Origin: Schleiferiaceae bacterium
Lineage (GTDB): Bacteria; Bacteroidota; Bacteroidia; Flavobacteriales; Schleiferiaceae
Length of the DNA stretch: 6,914 bases
Reading direction: 5' to 3'
NCBI GenBank assembly: GCA_030831045.1
Contig: JAURMB010000042.1
Span: 1 to 6,914, forward strand
The position numbers and the translations under genes are program-made. The number at the start of each line of letters is the position of its first letter. Position 1 is the stretch's first letter. Below the pieces are notes generated by a model that was not told the DNA's origin, made no database searches, and saw nothing but the letters and a program-made list of their open reading frames with translations. Positions 1 to 4,561 of the stretch are shown piece after piece.

Positions 1-137
1 TGCAGCACCTTCCACCGCTCTTGGCGGAGTTCAGGGTCGGCAACTTGGTCGCTTGCGCTGTAGGTTAACGCGGTCAAATCTCCGCGCTCAATGAGGCGAA
101 AGGCAGATCGCTGATCGGGCTGCGCGGGAAAGGCCAT
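1..137 (-). CDS. 5' fragment of an unrecognised protein, divergent from miaA
   Basis: Reading leftward from an ATG at 137, the frame stays open for 45 codons to the window edge. The protein begins MAFPAQPDQRSAFRLIERGD and continues with a charged, helix-compatible stretch (LTALTYSASDQVADPELRQE, then RWKVL). There is no signal peptide or membrane segment at this N-terminus, so a cytoplasmic protein is likely. I do not recognise the family and assign no function. A TATATTTA box lies 3 nt before the ATG, in the same position relative to the start as the TACCTTTG boxes of the rightward genes, which supports both the gene and its start. Only 39 nt separate this ATG from the miaA ATG, so the two genes share a very compact divergent promoter region. 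The C-terminus lies outside the window. Confidence 0.6.
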   Translation of the reverse strand, partial: MAFPAQPDQRSAFRLIERGDLTALTYSASDQVADPELRQERWKVL

Positions 138-140
138 GAT

Positions 141-148
141 TAAATATA
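141..148 (-). promoter_or_regulatory. Probable -7 element (TATATTTA) for the leftward gene
   Basis: Read on the minus strand this is TATATTTA. It matches the Bacteroidota -7 consensus TAnnTTTG at all defined positions except the last. It ends 3 nt before the ATG at 137, so transcription would start at or close to the start codon. No convincing -33 TTG-type element is visible at the usual spacing, which keeps confidence moderate. Confidence 0.4.
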
Positions 149-164
149 CGGAATTTTGGCAACC

Positions 165-172
165 TACCTTTG
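165..172 (+). promoter_or_regulatory. -7 promoter element TACCTTTG in front of miaA
   Basis: TACCTTTG is an exact match to the Bacteroidota sigma-factor -7 consensus TAnnTTTG. It ends 4 nt before the ATG at 177. Since initiation in this phylum lies a few bases downstream of the box, the transcript would begin at or near the ATG and be leaderless or nearly so. This argues against a TTG start at 156, which would put the box inside the coding region. A -33 element is not obvious: TTTTGG at 154-159 is far too close to the box. Confidence 0.6.
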
Positions 173-176
173 TGGG

Positions 177-1070
177 ATGAACCATGGCGCCCTTTGGATG
201 ATTCACGGTCCGACCGCCTCGGGCAAAACCCGGCTCGCCATCGACCTAGCGCTCCACCTGGGAACCGAAGTGGTAAACTGCGACGCGCGCCAGGTATACC
301 GCGAGATGCGCATCGGGGTCGCCCGGCCGAGCCCTGAAGAATTGGCTGAGGTTCCGCACCACGGAATCGCCAGCCACAGCATTCACGAGCCCCTGACCGC
401 TGCCTCCTACGCTACTTGGGCAGAGCCGGTGGTGCGCGACGTGCTCGAGCGCTGCGGATCTGCCGTAGTGGTGGGCGGATCAGGCCTTTATGCGAACGCG
501 CTGCTCTACGGGCTCGACCCCATGCCCGCGGCCCAGCCCGAACTGCGTTCTGAGCTCGAAGCGGTGTGGTTGCGGAACCCTCAAGAGCTGGTGGAGCGCC
601 TACGCCAACTCGACCCAGAGTATGCGGCGACGGCGGACCTGCAGAATTCGCGGCGGGTGATCCGCGCCCTCGAAGTGATGCAGGCAACGGGGGTTCCCTA
701 TTCGCAGCAGCGCCAGGGAACAACCCAGCGTGCGTGGCCGGTTCCAGTTCGCGAGCTGGCCCTCGACGCGCCGTCAGACTGGCTCGACGAACGCATTCAG
801 CGCCGCTGCGAAGCCATGATGGCCGAAGGGCTCAAGTCCGAGGCTCTTGGGTTAAGGGCCTTTGCCGATTTAAGTCCGCTGCGCACGGTGGGCTACCAAG
901 AATTTTATGCGCCCGACGCTCCGGTAGACCGAGACGACGCGATGACCAATTTGCTCGCGCTGCGAACCCGGCAGTACGCCAAGCGCCAGCGAACTTGGCT
1001 GGCCAAAGTGGCGCAACGGGTTCCCGCGACCGACGCCTGGAATTACCTTCGCAGCTATGTCGGTGCGTAA
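177..1070 (+). CDS. miaA: tRNA dimethylallyltransferase (MiaA)
   Basis: MiaA transfers the dimethylallyl group from DMAPP to N6 of adenosine 37 in tRNAs that read codons starting with U; this is the first step towards the ms2i6A family of modifications. The protein is cytoplasmic, and 297 aa is a normal length. Visible motifs are the P-loop GPTASGKT (residues 11-18), the substrate-loop segment CDARQVYREMRIGVARP (35-51) with the conserved Asp36, VPHHGI (59-64), VVVGGSGLY (97-105), SRRVIRALEV (158-167) with TGVPYS (171-176), VGYQEF (238-243) and the C-terminal TRQYAKRQRTWL (264-275). The usual DSxQ is DARQ here and the usual IGTAKP is IGVARP. The ATG at 177 was chosen because it puts the P-loop at the usual distance from the N-terminus and follows a promoter box. 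An in-frame ATG at 198 is also possible. The 3' end overlaps lpxK by 14 bp. Confidence 0.95.
   Translation: MNHGALWMIHGPTASGKTRLAIDLALHLGTEVVNCDARQVYREMRIGVARPSPEELAEVPHHGIASHSIHEPLTAASYATWAEPVVRDVLERCGSAVVVGGSGLYANALLYGLDPMPAAQPELRSELEAVWLRNPQELVERLRQLDPEYAATADLQNSRRVIRALEVMQATGVPYSQQRQGTTQRAWPVPVRELALDAPSDWLDERIQRRCEAMMAEGLKSEALGLRAFADLSPLRTVGYQEFYAPDAPVDRDDAMTNLLALRTRQYAKRQRTWLAKVAQRVPATDAWNYLRSYVGA
1044..1051 (+). promoter_or_regulatory. Possible -7 element TACCTTCG in front of lpxK
   Basis: TACCTTCG, inside the last codons of miaA, is one base from TACCTTTG and ends 5 nt before the lpxK ATG. The spacing is almost the same as at miaA (4 nt) and gatB (5 nt). It could be a weak internal promoter, or chance in a coding region, since these bases also encode Tyr-Leu-Arg. 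No -33 element is visible. Confidence 0.35.
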
Positions 1071-2112
1071 GCTCCTCCTGCCCCTTTCGGCCCTTTATGC
1101 GCTGGGCGCTTGGCTGCATGCCTCGGCCTACCGCTGGCGCATTCGCACGGCCTATCAGCCCAGCATTGCGACGCTGGCCGTGGGCAACCTCCACGTGGGC
1201 GGCACCGGCAAAACGCCGCTCAGCCTGTGGCTCATGGAGCAGCTTCACCTGCGCGTCGCTCCCGTCTACTACCTCAGCCGGGGGTACGGACGACGAACCA
1301 AAGAGGTGCGCGAAGTGCAGCTCGAAGACGCCCCCGAAAACGTGGGCGACGAAGCCCTAATGGTGCGGCAGCACTTCGGCCACAGCGATCAGGTGCATGT
1401 GATTGTGGCGCACCAGCGCGCCGAGGCCCTCAAAAACTTAGGACGCGAAGGCGTGGTCGTGCTCGACGACGCCTTTCAGCACCGCGGCGTGCACGCGGCC
1501 CTCAGCCTACTGGTCTGTCCGTTTGGCCAGTGGTACACGGCCGACCACGTGCTGCCTGCCGGGCGGCTGCGCGAGCATCCGGCGGCAGCGGCCCGCGCCC
1601 ACGCCGTGGTGGTTACCCGCTGCCCGGGGCCGGTTGATCCGTTGACCCGCCTCGACATTCGCAGCATTCTCGCCCTTCGGCCCGACCAAGAACTTTTTTG
1701 TTCCTGGGAGCGCTACGGGGCCCCCGAAGCCCATTTTGGGGCCCCCGAATGGGATTCCCAATCCACGGGGGGTGCCATTGCCCTTTGCGGAATTGGGCAG
1801 CCCGAAGTTTTCATCGCCGGGGTGCGTCGGTTGGTGCCGATGGCCGAAGCCGTAGTGCTGGCCGACCACGAACCGTTTCGCAAAGGCATTATTCAATCGG
1901 TGCGCCAGCGCTGCGCGGACCTCGGCGTAACCCGCATTGTGACGACCAAAAAAGACCGGGCCCGCATGGGTTCTAAGCCCAAAGCCTGGAAGGGACTCGA
2001 CGTTTATGTGCTTCCGCACGAAATTGTGCTCGACGACGACGGTCCGCGCCTGCTAAAGTGGCTCGAACAGGAATGGAAGGCCCACGGGTTCCGCGTACCT
2101 TTGCGCCCATGA
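1057..2112 (+). CDS. lpxK: Tetraacyldisaccharide 4'-kinase (LpxK)
   Basis: LpxK phosphorylates the 4' position of the tetraacyl disaccharide-1-phosphate to give lipid IVA, a late step of lipid A synthesis on the cytoplasmic face of the inner membrane. The N-terminus carries a hydrophobic, amphipathic anchor (about residues 5-26). It is followed by the P-loop VGNLHVGGTGKTP (42-54), SRGYGRR (74-80), ENVGDEA (94-100), the second nucleotide-binding/catalytic segment VVLDDAFQHR (134-143) with the Asp-Asp pair at 137-138, and LPAGRLRE (166-173). Near the C-terminus, LADHEPF and the TTKKD segment match the family's DH and T-x-KD motifs. The length of 351 aa is typical. The start overlaps the end of miaA by 14 bp and the stop shares ATGA with the gatB start, so translation of the three genes is probably coupled. 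Residues around 219-232 hold a small internal repeat, listed separately. Confidence 0.95.
   Translation: MSVRKLLLPLSALYALGAWLHASAYRWRIRTAYQPSIATLAVGNLHVGGTGKTPLSLWLMEQLHLRVAPVYYLSRGYGRRTKEVREVQLEDAPENVGDEALMVRQHFGHSDQVHVIVAHQRAEALKNLGREGVVVLDDAFQHRGVHAALSLLVCPFGQWYTADHVLPAGRLREHPAAAARAHAVVVTRCPGPVDPLTRLDIRSILALRPDQELFCSWERYGAPEAHFGAPEWDSQSTGGAIALCGIGQPEVFIAGVRRLVPMAEAVVLADHEPFRKGIIQSVRQRCADLGVTRIVTTKKDRARMGSKPKAWKGLDVYVLPHEIVLDDDGPRLLKWLEQEWKAHGFRVPLRP
1717..1753 (+). repeat. Direct repeat and nested palindrome inside lpxK
   Basis: The 12-mer GGGGCCCCCGAA occurs at 1717-1728 and again at 1738-1749, exactly 21 bp (seven codons) apart, giving GAPEAHF followed by GAPEWDS in the protein. Around the second copy, CCCATT (1730-1735) and AATGGG (1748-1753) are inverted and enclose GGGGCCCC, itself a palindrome. 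A local in-frame duplication in a variable loop of LpxK would explain the direct repeat. A regulatory role for the hairpin is only a possibility. Confidence 0.5.
2096..2103 (+). promoter_or_regulatory. -7 promoter element TACCTTTG in front of gatB
   Basis: This is an exact TAnnTTTG match inside the last five codons of lpxK. It ends 5 nt before the gatB ATG at 2109 and is the same octamer as the box before miaA. It implies that gatB can be transcribed on its own as a leaderless or nearly leaderless mRNA, in addition to read-through from upstream. There is no Shine-Dalgarno sequence between box and ATG, and no clear -33 element. Confidence 0.55.
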
Positions 2113-3548
2113 CGCACAACGGCTACGAGGCGGTTATCGGCCTAGAGGTTCACGTTCAGTTAAGCACGCGCAGCAAAGCCTATGCGGGCGAAGGCTACGG
2201 GTATGGCGAGGCACCCAACACGCAGGTAAGTCCGGTATCGCTTGGGCTGCCCGGGGCACTTCCGCGCGCGAACTGGGGCGTCGTTCGGGCCGCCACCCGA
2301 CTCGGACTCGCTTTGGGTTGCCGCATCCGCGAATACAACGAGTACGCCCGCAAGAACTACTTCTACCCTGACCTGACCAAAGGTTACCAAATCACGCAGC
2401 ACGAAACGCCTATTTGCAACGGCGGAAGCGTGCGGATCGAAACCAGTGCCGGCACCAAGGATATTGGCCTCACCCGCATTCACATGGAAGAAGACACGGG
2501 CAAGTCCATTCACGATTTGGACCCGTTCCACACGCTTTTGGACTTCAACCGAGCTGGGGTTCCGCTGCTTGAAATCGTTTCGGAGCCCGATTTGCGCAAC
2601 GGCGAAGAGGCCTACGCCTACTTAACCGAAATCCGCCAACTAGTTCGCTACCTCGGTATTTCAGACGGCAACATGGAAGAAGGTTCGCTGCGCTGCGACG
2701 TCAATATTTCGGTGCGCCCCGTCGGCCGCGAAGCCTTCGGCACCAAGGTGGAGGTTAAGAACTTGAACTCGTTCCGCCACGTGCAAAAGGCGATTGATTT
2801 TGAGTTTCAGCGCCAAGTGGCCGCCGTCGAAGCGGGCGAGGTCATTTATCAAGAAACGCGCACGTTTGACGCCGGGAAGGGAAGCACCTCGGTGCTCCGA
2901 ATCAAAGAAGACGCTAACGACTACCGCTACTTTACCGAGCCCGATCTTGCTCCGGTGCGCCTCACCCCCGAGTGGATTGAGGGGCTTCGCGGCACGCTGC
3001 CCGAGCTTCCCCGCGCCCGCAAGGCCCGCTACCAAAATGCGCTCGGACTGTCGGAGTACGACGCGCAGCTGCTCACCGACGACCAAGCGACTGCCGCGTT
3101 TTTTGACGCGCTGTGCGGCGCGGGGGCTCCGCCCAAAACCGCCGCCAACTGGATCACTGGCCCCGTAGCGGGATGGCTGAACGAGCGCGCCAGCAGCATT
3201 GAACGCTTGCCCGTAACCGCGGAGCGCCTGGCCGAGTTGATTGCGTTGATCGAAAACCGAACGGTGAGCCACAGCGCCGCCCAGCAGATTTTTGTGCGCC
3301 TCGCCGAGCAGCCCGACGCGCTACCGTTGGCCCTGGCCAAAGAGCTGGGTTTAGTTCAGCAAAGTGACGCAGACGCCCTTTTGGCCATAGTCGACGCTGT
3401 GCTGCACGACTGGCCCGAAAAAGTTGCCGAATACCAGTCAGGAAAGAAGGGCCTGATTGGGTTGTTTATGGGGGAAGTTATGAAGCGCAGCCGCGGTTCA
3501 GCCGACCCCAAAGTTGCGACGGACCTCCTTCGCCGTCGACTCGATTAA
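2109..3548 (+). CDS. gatB: Aspartyl/glutamyl-tRNA amidotransferase subunit B (GatB)
   Basis: GatB is the tRNA-binding and kinase subunit of GatCAB. The complex converts Asp-tRNA(Asn) and/or Glu-tRNA(Gln) to the amidated forms, using ammonia made by GatA. GatA and GatC are not in this window. The 479-aa length is normal. The protein opens with YEAVIGLEVHVQL (6-18), followed by SPVSLGLPGALP (41-52), YQITQ (93-97), HMEEDTGKSIHD (125-136), the family signature LDFNRAGVPLLEIVSEP (144-160), RCDVNISVR (195-203), VEVKNLNSFRHVQKAI (214-229) and DYRYFTEPDL (271-280). The C-terminal YqeY-like tail ends with KKGLIGLFMGEVMK (446-459). The C-x-C and CPxC cysteines present in many GatB proteins are absent; Ser41 and Ser44 replace the second pair. 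The ATG at 2109 is preferred over one at 2058, because the family begins just before YEAVIGLEVH and a promoter box precedes it. It overlaps the lpxK stop by 4 bp. Confidence 0.96.
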   Translation: MTHNGYEAVIGLEVHVQLSTRSKAYAGEGYGYGEAPNTQVSPVSLGLPGALPRANWGVVRAATRLGLALGCRIREYNEYARKNYFYPDLTKGYQITQHETPICNGGSVRIETSAGTKDIGLTRIHMEEDTGKSIHDLDPFHTLLDFNRAGVPLLEIVSEPDLRNGEEAYAYLTEIRQLVRYLGISDGNMEEGSLRCDVNISVRPVGREAFGTKVEVKNLNSFRHVQKAIDFEFQRQVAAVEAGEVIYQETRTFDAGKGSTSVLRIKEDANDYRYFTEPDLAPVRLTPEWIEGLRGTLPELPRARKARYQNALGLSEYDAQLLTDDQATAAFFDALCGAGAPPKTAANWITGPVAGWLNERASSIERLPVTAERLAELIALIENRTVSHSAAQQIFVRLAEQPDALPLALAKELGLVQQSDADALLAIVDAVLHDWPEKVAEYQSGKKGLIGLFMGEVMKRSRGSADPKVATDLLRRRLD

Positions 3549-3561
3549 TTCTCCTGATGTC

Positions 3562-4254
3562 ATGAACAAATCTCTGCTGGGCGCTTCTGCGCTTTTCTTG
3601 GCTGCCTGCTCGGGCGGCGACCTCGTGCCCGTTTCACTCGAAGTTCCGAACTGCGACACGGCAGTGGTGTTCCGCATCGACGCGGAGCAGCTCGTGCCCT
3701 GGGACACCCTTGCGTTGAGCGACGGAATGCTCGAAACGGAGCTTCCGCTCGACAGCTCAGGAACTACATTTTATGCGTTGAGCTTTAAGCACGGCGCCAG
3801 CCTGCGCCTCGGAATCGAGCGCGGCGACGACATCGAAGGCAGCGTAAAGGTTGTTGGATCGGGAATCACCGACTACAGCGTCACCGGTTCGCCGCTTTCG
3901 GAACGCCTGTTGGCGCACTACCAACCGCTCCGCCATACGGCCCTGCTGATGGACACACTCGAGCAAGAAGCCAAGGCCCACCAAGGAATGCAAGATGCCG
4001 CCGAACACAACGCCCAGCTGTTTATGCGCTACGAGGCTCGCGTGGCCAAGCACCGCGAAGAGTTGATCAAGTTGGTCAACGAGCAGCCTGCTTCACTTGC
4101 CAACATTTTTGCGTTGTACCAGTCGGCCGGCAATTTTTACTTGTTTGACCCGCAGCGCGATTCGGCACTGTTCCGCAGCACCGCCGACGCGATGAGCGAG
4201 GCGCATCCGGAGCATCCGATTCTCAAGGTGTTTATTCAAAGTGCGATCCGCTAA
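3562..4254 (+). CDS. Lipoprotein resembling the N-terminal (DUF4369-like) half of Bacteroidota TlpA-type reductases
   Basis: This 230-aa protein starts with a lipoprotein signal peptide: MNKSLLGASALFLAAC, lipobox LAAC, lipidated Cys16. It should be anchored in an envelope membrane facing the periplasm or cell surface. Residues about 25-115 are beta-rich and follow the pattern of the DUF4369 domain that precedes the redoxin domain in many Bacteroidota TlpA-like proteins: LDSSGTTFYALSF, then LRLGIERGDDIEG, then DYSVTGSPLSERLL. A helical part follows (120-170), then PASLANIFALYQ (177-188) and HPEHPILKVF (215-224). The family normally continues into a thioredoxin fold with a CxxC centre. Here the protein stops, the only other cysteine is Cys31, and a terminator follows 25 nt later. 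It therefore cannot be a thiol reductase by itself; its function is unknown. It lies 13 nt after gatB and is the last gene of the cluster. The family assignment rests on pattern memory, not on a search. Confidence 0.8.
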   Translation: MNKSLLGASALFLAACSGGDLVPVSLEVPNCDTAVVFRIDAEQLVPWDTLALSDGMLETELPLDSSGTTFYALSFKHGASLRLGIERGDDIEGSVKVVGSGITDYSVTGSPLSERLLAHYQPLRHTALLMDTLEQEAKAHQGMQDAAEHNAQLFMRYEARVAKHREELIKLVNEQPASLANIFALYQSAGNFYLFDPQRDSALFRSTADAMSEAHPEHPILKVFIQSAIR

Positions 4255-4279
4255 GGACCGCAACCTTTTCCGTAGGTAG

Positions 4280-4305
4280 AACCGCCCCCTGGGGCGGTTT
4301 TTTTT
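4280..4305 (+). terminator. Intrinsic terminator of the rightward gene cluster
   Basis: An 8-bp stem (AACCGCCC at 4280-4287 pairing with GGGCGGTT at 4292-4299) encloses a four-base loop, and T8 runs from 4298 to 4305. It begins 25 nt after the lipoprotein stop. There is no A-run on its left, so it should work rightward only. Confidence 0.9.
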
Positions 4306-4330
4306 GCCAGTACCGATCGACGGGCAACGA

Positions 4331-4491
4331 GCTGCTGGAAGCAGGTTGCTAGCTGCTGGTTGCTGGCTTCTAGCTGCTGGTTGCTAGCTGCTGGTTGCTG
4401 GTTGCTAGCTGCTGGTTGCTAGTTGCTGGTTGCTGGTTGCTAGCTGCTGGTTGCTAGTTGCTGGTTGCTGGTTGCTAGCTGCTGGCCGCTG
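4331..4491. repeat. Heptamer tandem array with a 35-bp higher-order unit
   Basis: Twenty-three consecutive 7-bp units fill these 161 bp without a phase break. Three unit types dominate: A = GTTGCTA, B = GCTGCTG, C = GTTGCTG. Four 35-bp blocks of five units can be aligned. Blocks 4408-4442 and 4443-4477 are identical (B-A-C-C-A). Block 4373-4407 differs by one base (B-A-B-C-A). Block 4338-4372 differs from its neighbour by five bases, in its first and last units (GAAGCAG and GCTTCTA). One further unit flanks the blocks on the left and two on the right, the last being GCCGCTG. The array lies between the two convergent terminators, so it is outside the expected transcripts. TAG recurs every few units in shifting frames, so it is not coding. 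With the flanking terminators it accounts for the 307-nt gap between the genes. Confidence 0.95.
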
Positions 4492-4509
4492 GTTCGCAAA
4501 CCTTTAAGC

Positions 4510-4535
4510 AAAAAAAAACCGCCCCAGAAGGGCGG
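4510..4535 (-). terminator. Intrinsic terminator of the leftward propeller gene
   Basis: On the minus strand, CCGCCC (4535-4530) pairs with GGGCGG (4524-4519) around a five-base loop, followed by T9 (4518-4510). It lies 26 nt after the stop codon of the gene ending at 4562. The other side lacks a T-run for the plus strand, so it should be unidirectional. Its CCGCCC core resembles that of the terminator at 4280, giving a matched convergent pair. Confidence 0.88.
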
Positions 4536-4561
4536 CCTTTGGTATTGAGCGGTGCTCAACC

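Noticed and set aside
130..165. -33 element for the miaA promoter
   Set aside because: The only TTG-type match (156-158) is about 6 nt from the -7 box, far shorter than the usual spacing.
156..176. TTG start at 156 for miaA, adding seven residues
   Set aside because: It would place the exact TACCTTTG promoter box inside the coding region, and the added residues match no family N-terminus. The ATG at 177 fits better.
566..1360. Long plus-strand frame across the miaA/lpxK junction
   Set aside because: The translation is rich in Arg, Ala, Pro and Gly, has no motifs, and overlaps two confident genes. It is a frame kept open by high GC content.
2058..2108. Extended gatB start within lpxK
   Set aside because: The extra 17 residues are the shifted reading of the lpxK 3' end, and GatB proteins begin just before YEAVIGLEVH.
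2661..3272. Long minus-strand frame opposite gatB
   Set aside because: It lies fully antisense to a strongly conserved gene, shows no recognisable domain and has no promoter or terminator of its own.
3514..3561. Extended start for the lipoprotein inside gatB
   Set aside because: The extension would put 16 polar residues in front of a clear lipoprotein signal peptide and bury its charged N-terminus.
3607..3625. Surface-export signal after the lipoprotein cysteine
   Set aside because: The residues after Cys16 are SGGDLV, without the acidic cluster reported for Bacteroidota surface lipoproteins, so surface exposure cannot be claimed.
4255..4320. Missing thioredoxin domain of the lipoprotein lost by frameshift
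   Set aside because: No frame after the stop encodes a redoxin-like sequence. A complete intrinsic terminator follows within 25 nt.
4331..4491. CRISPR array
   Set aside because: The units are contiguous 7-mers without unique spacers, and no cas genes are nearby.
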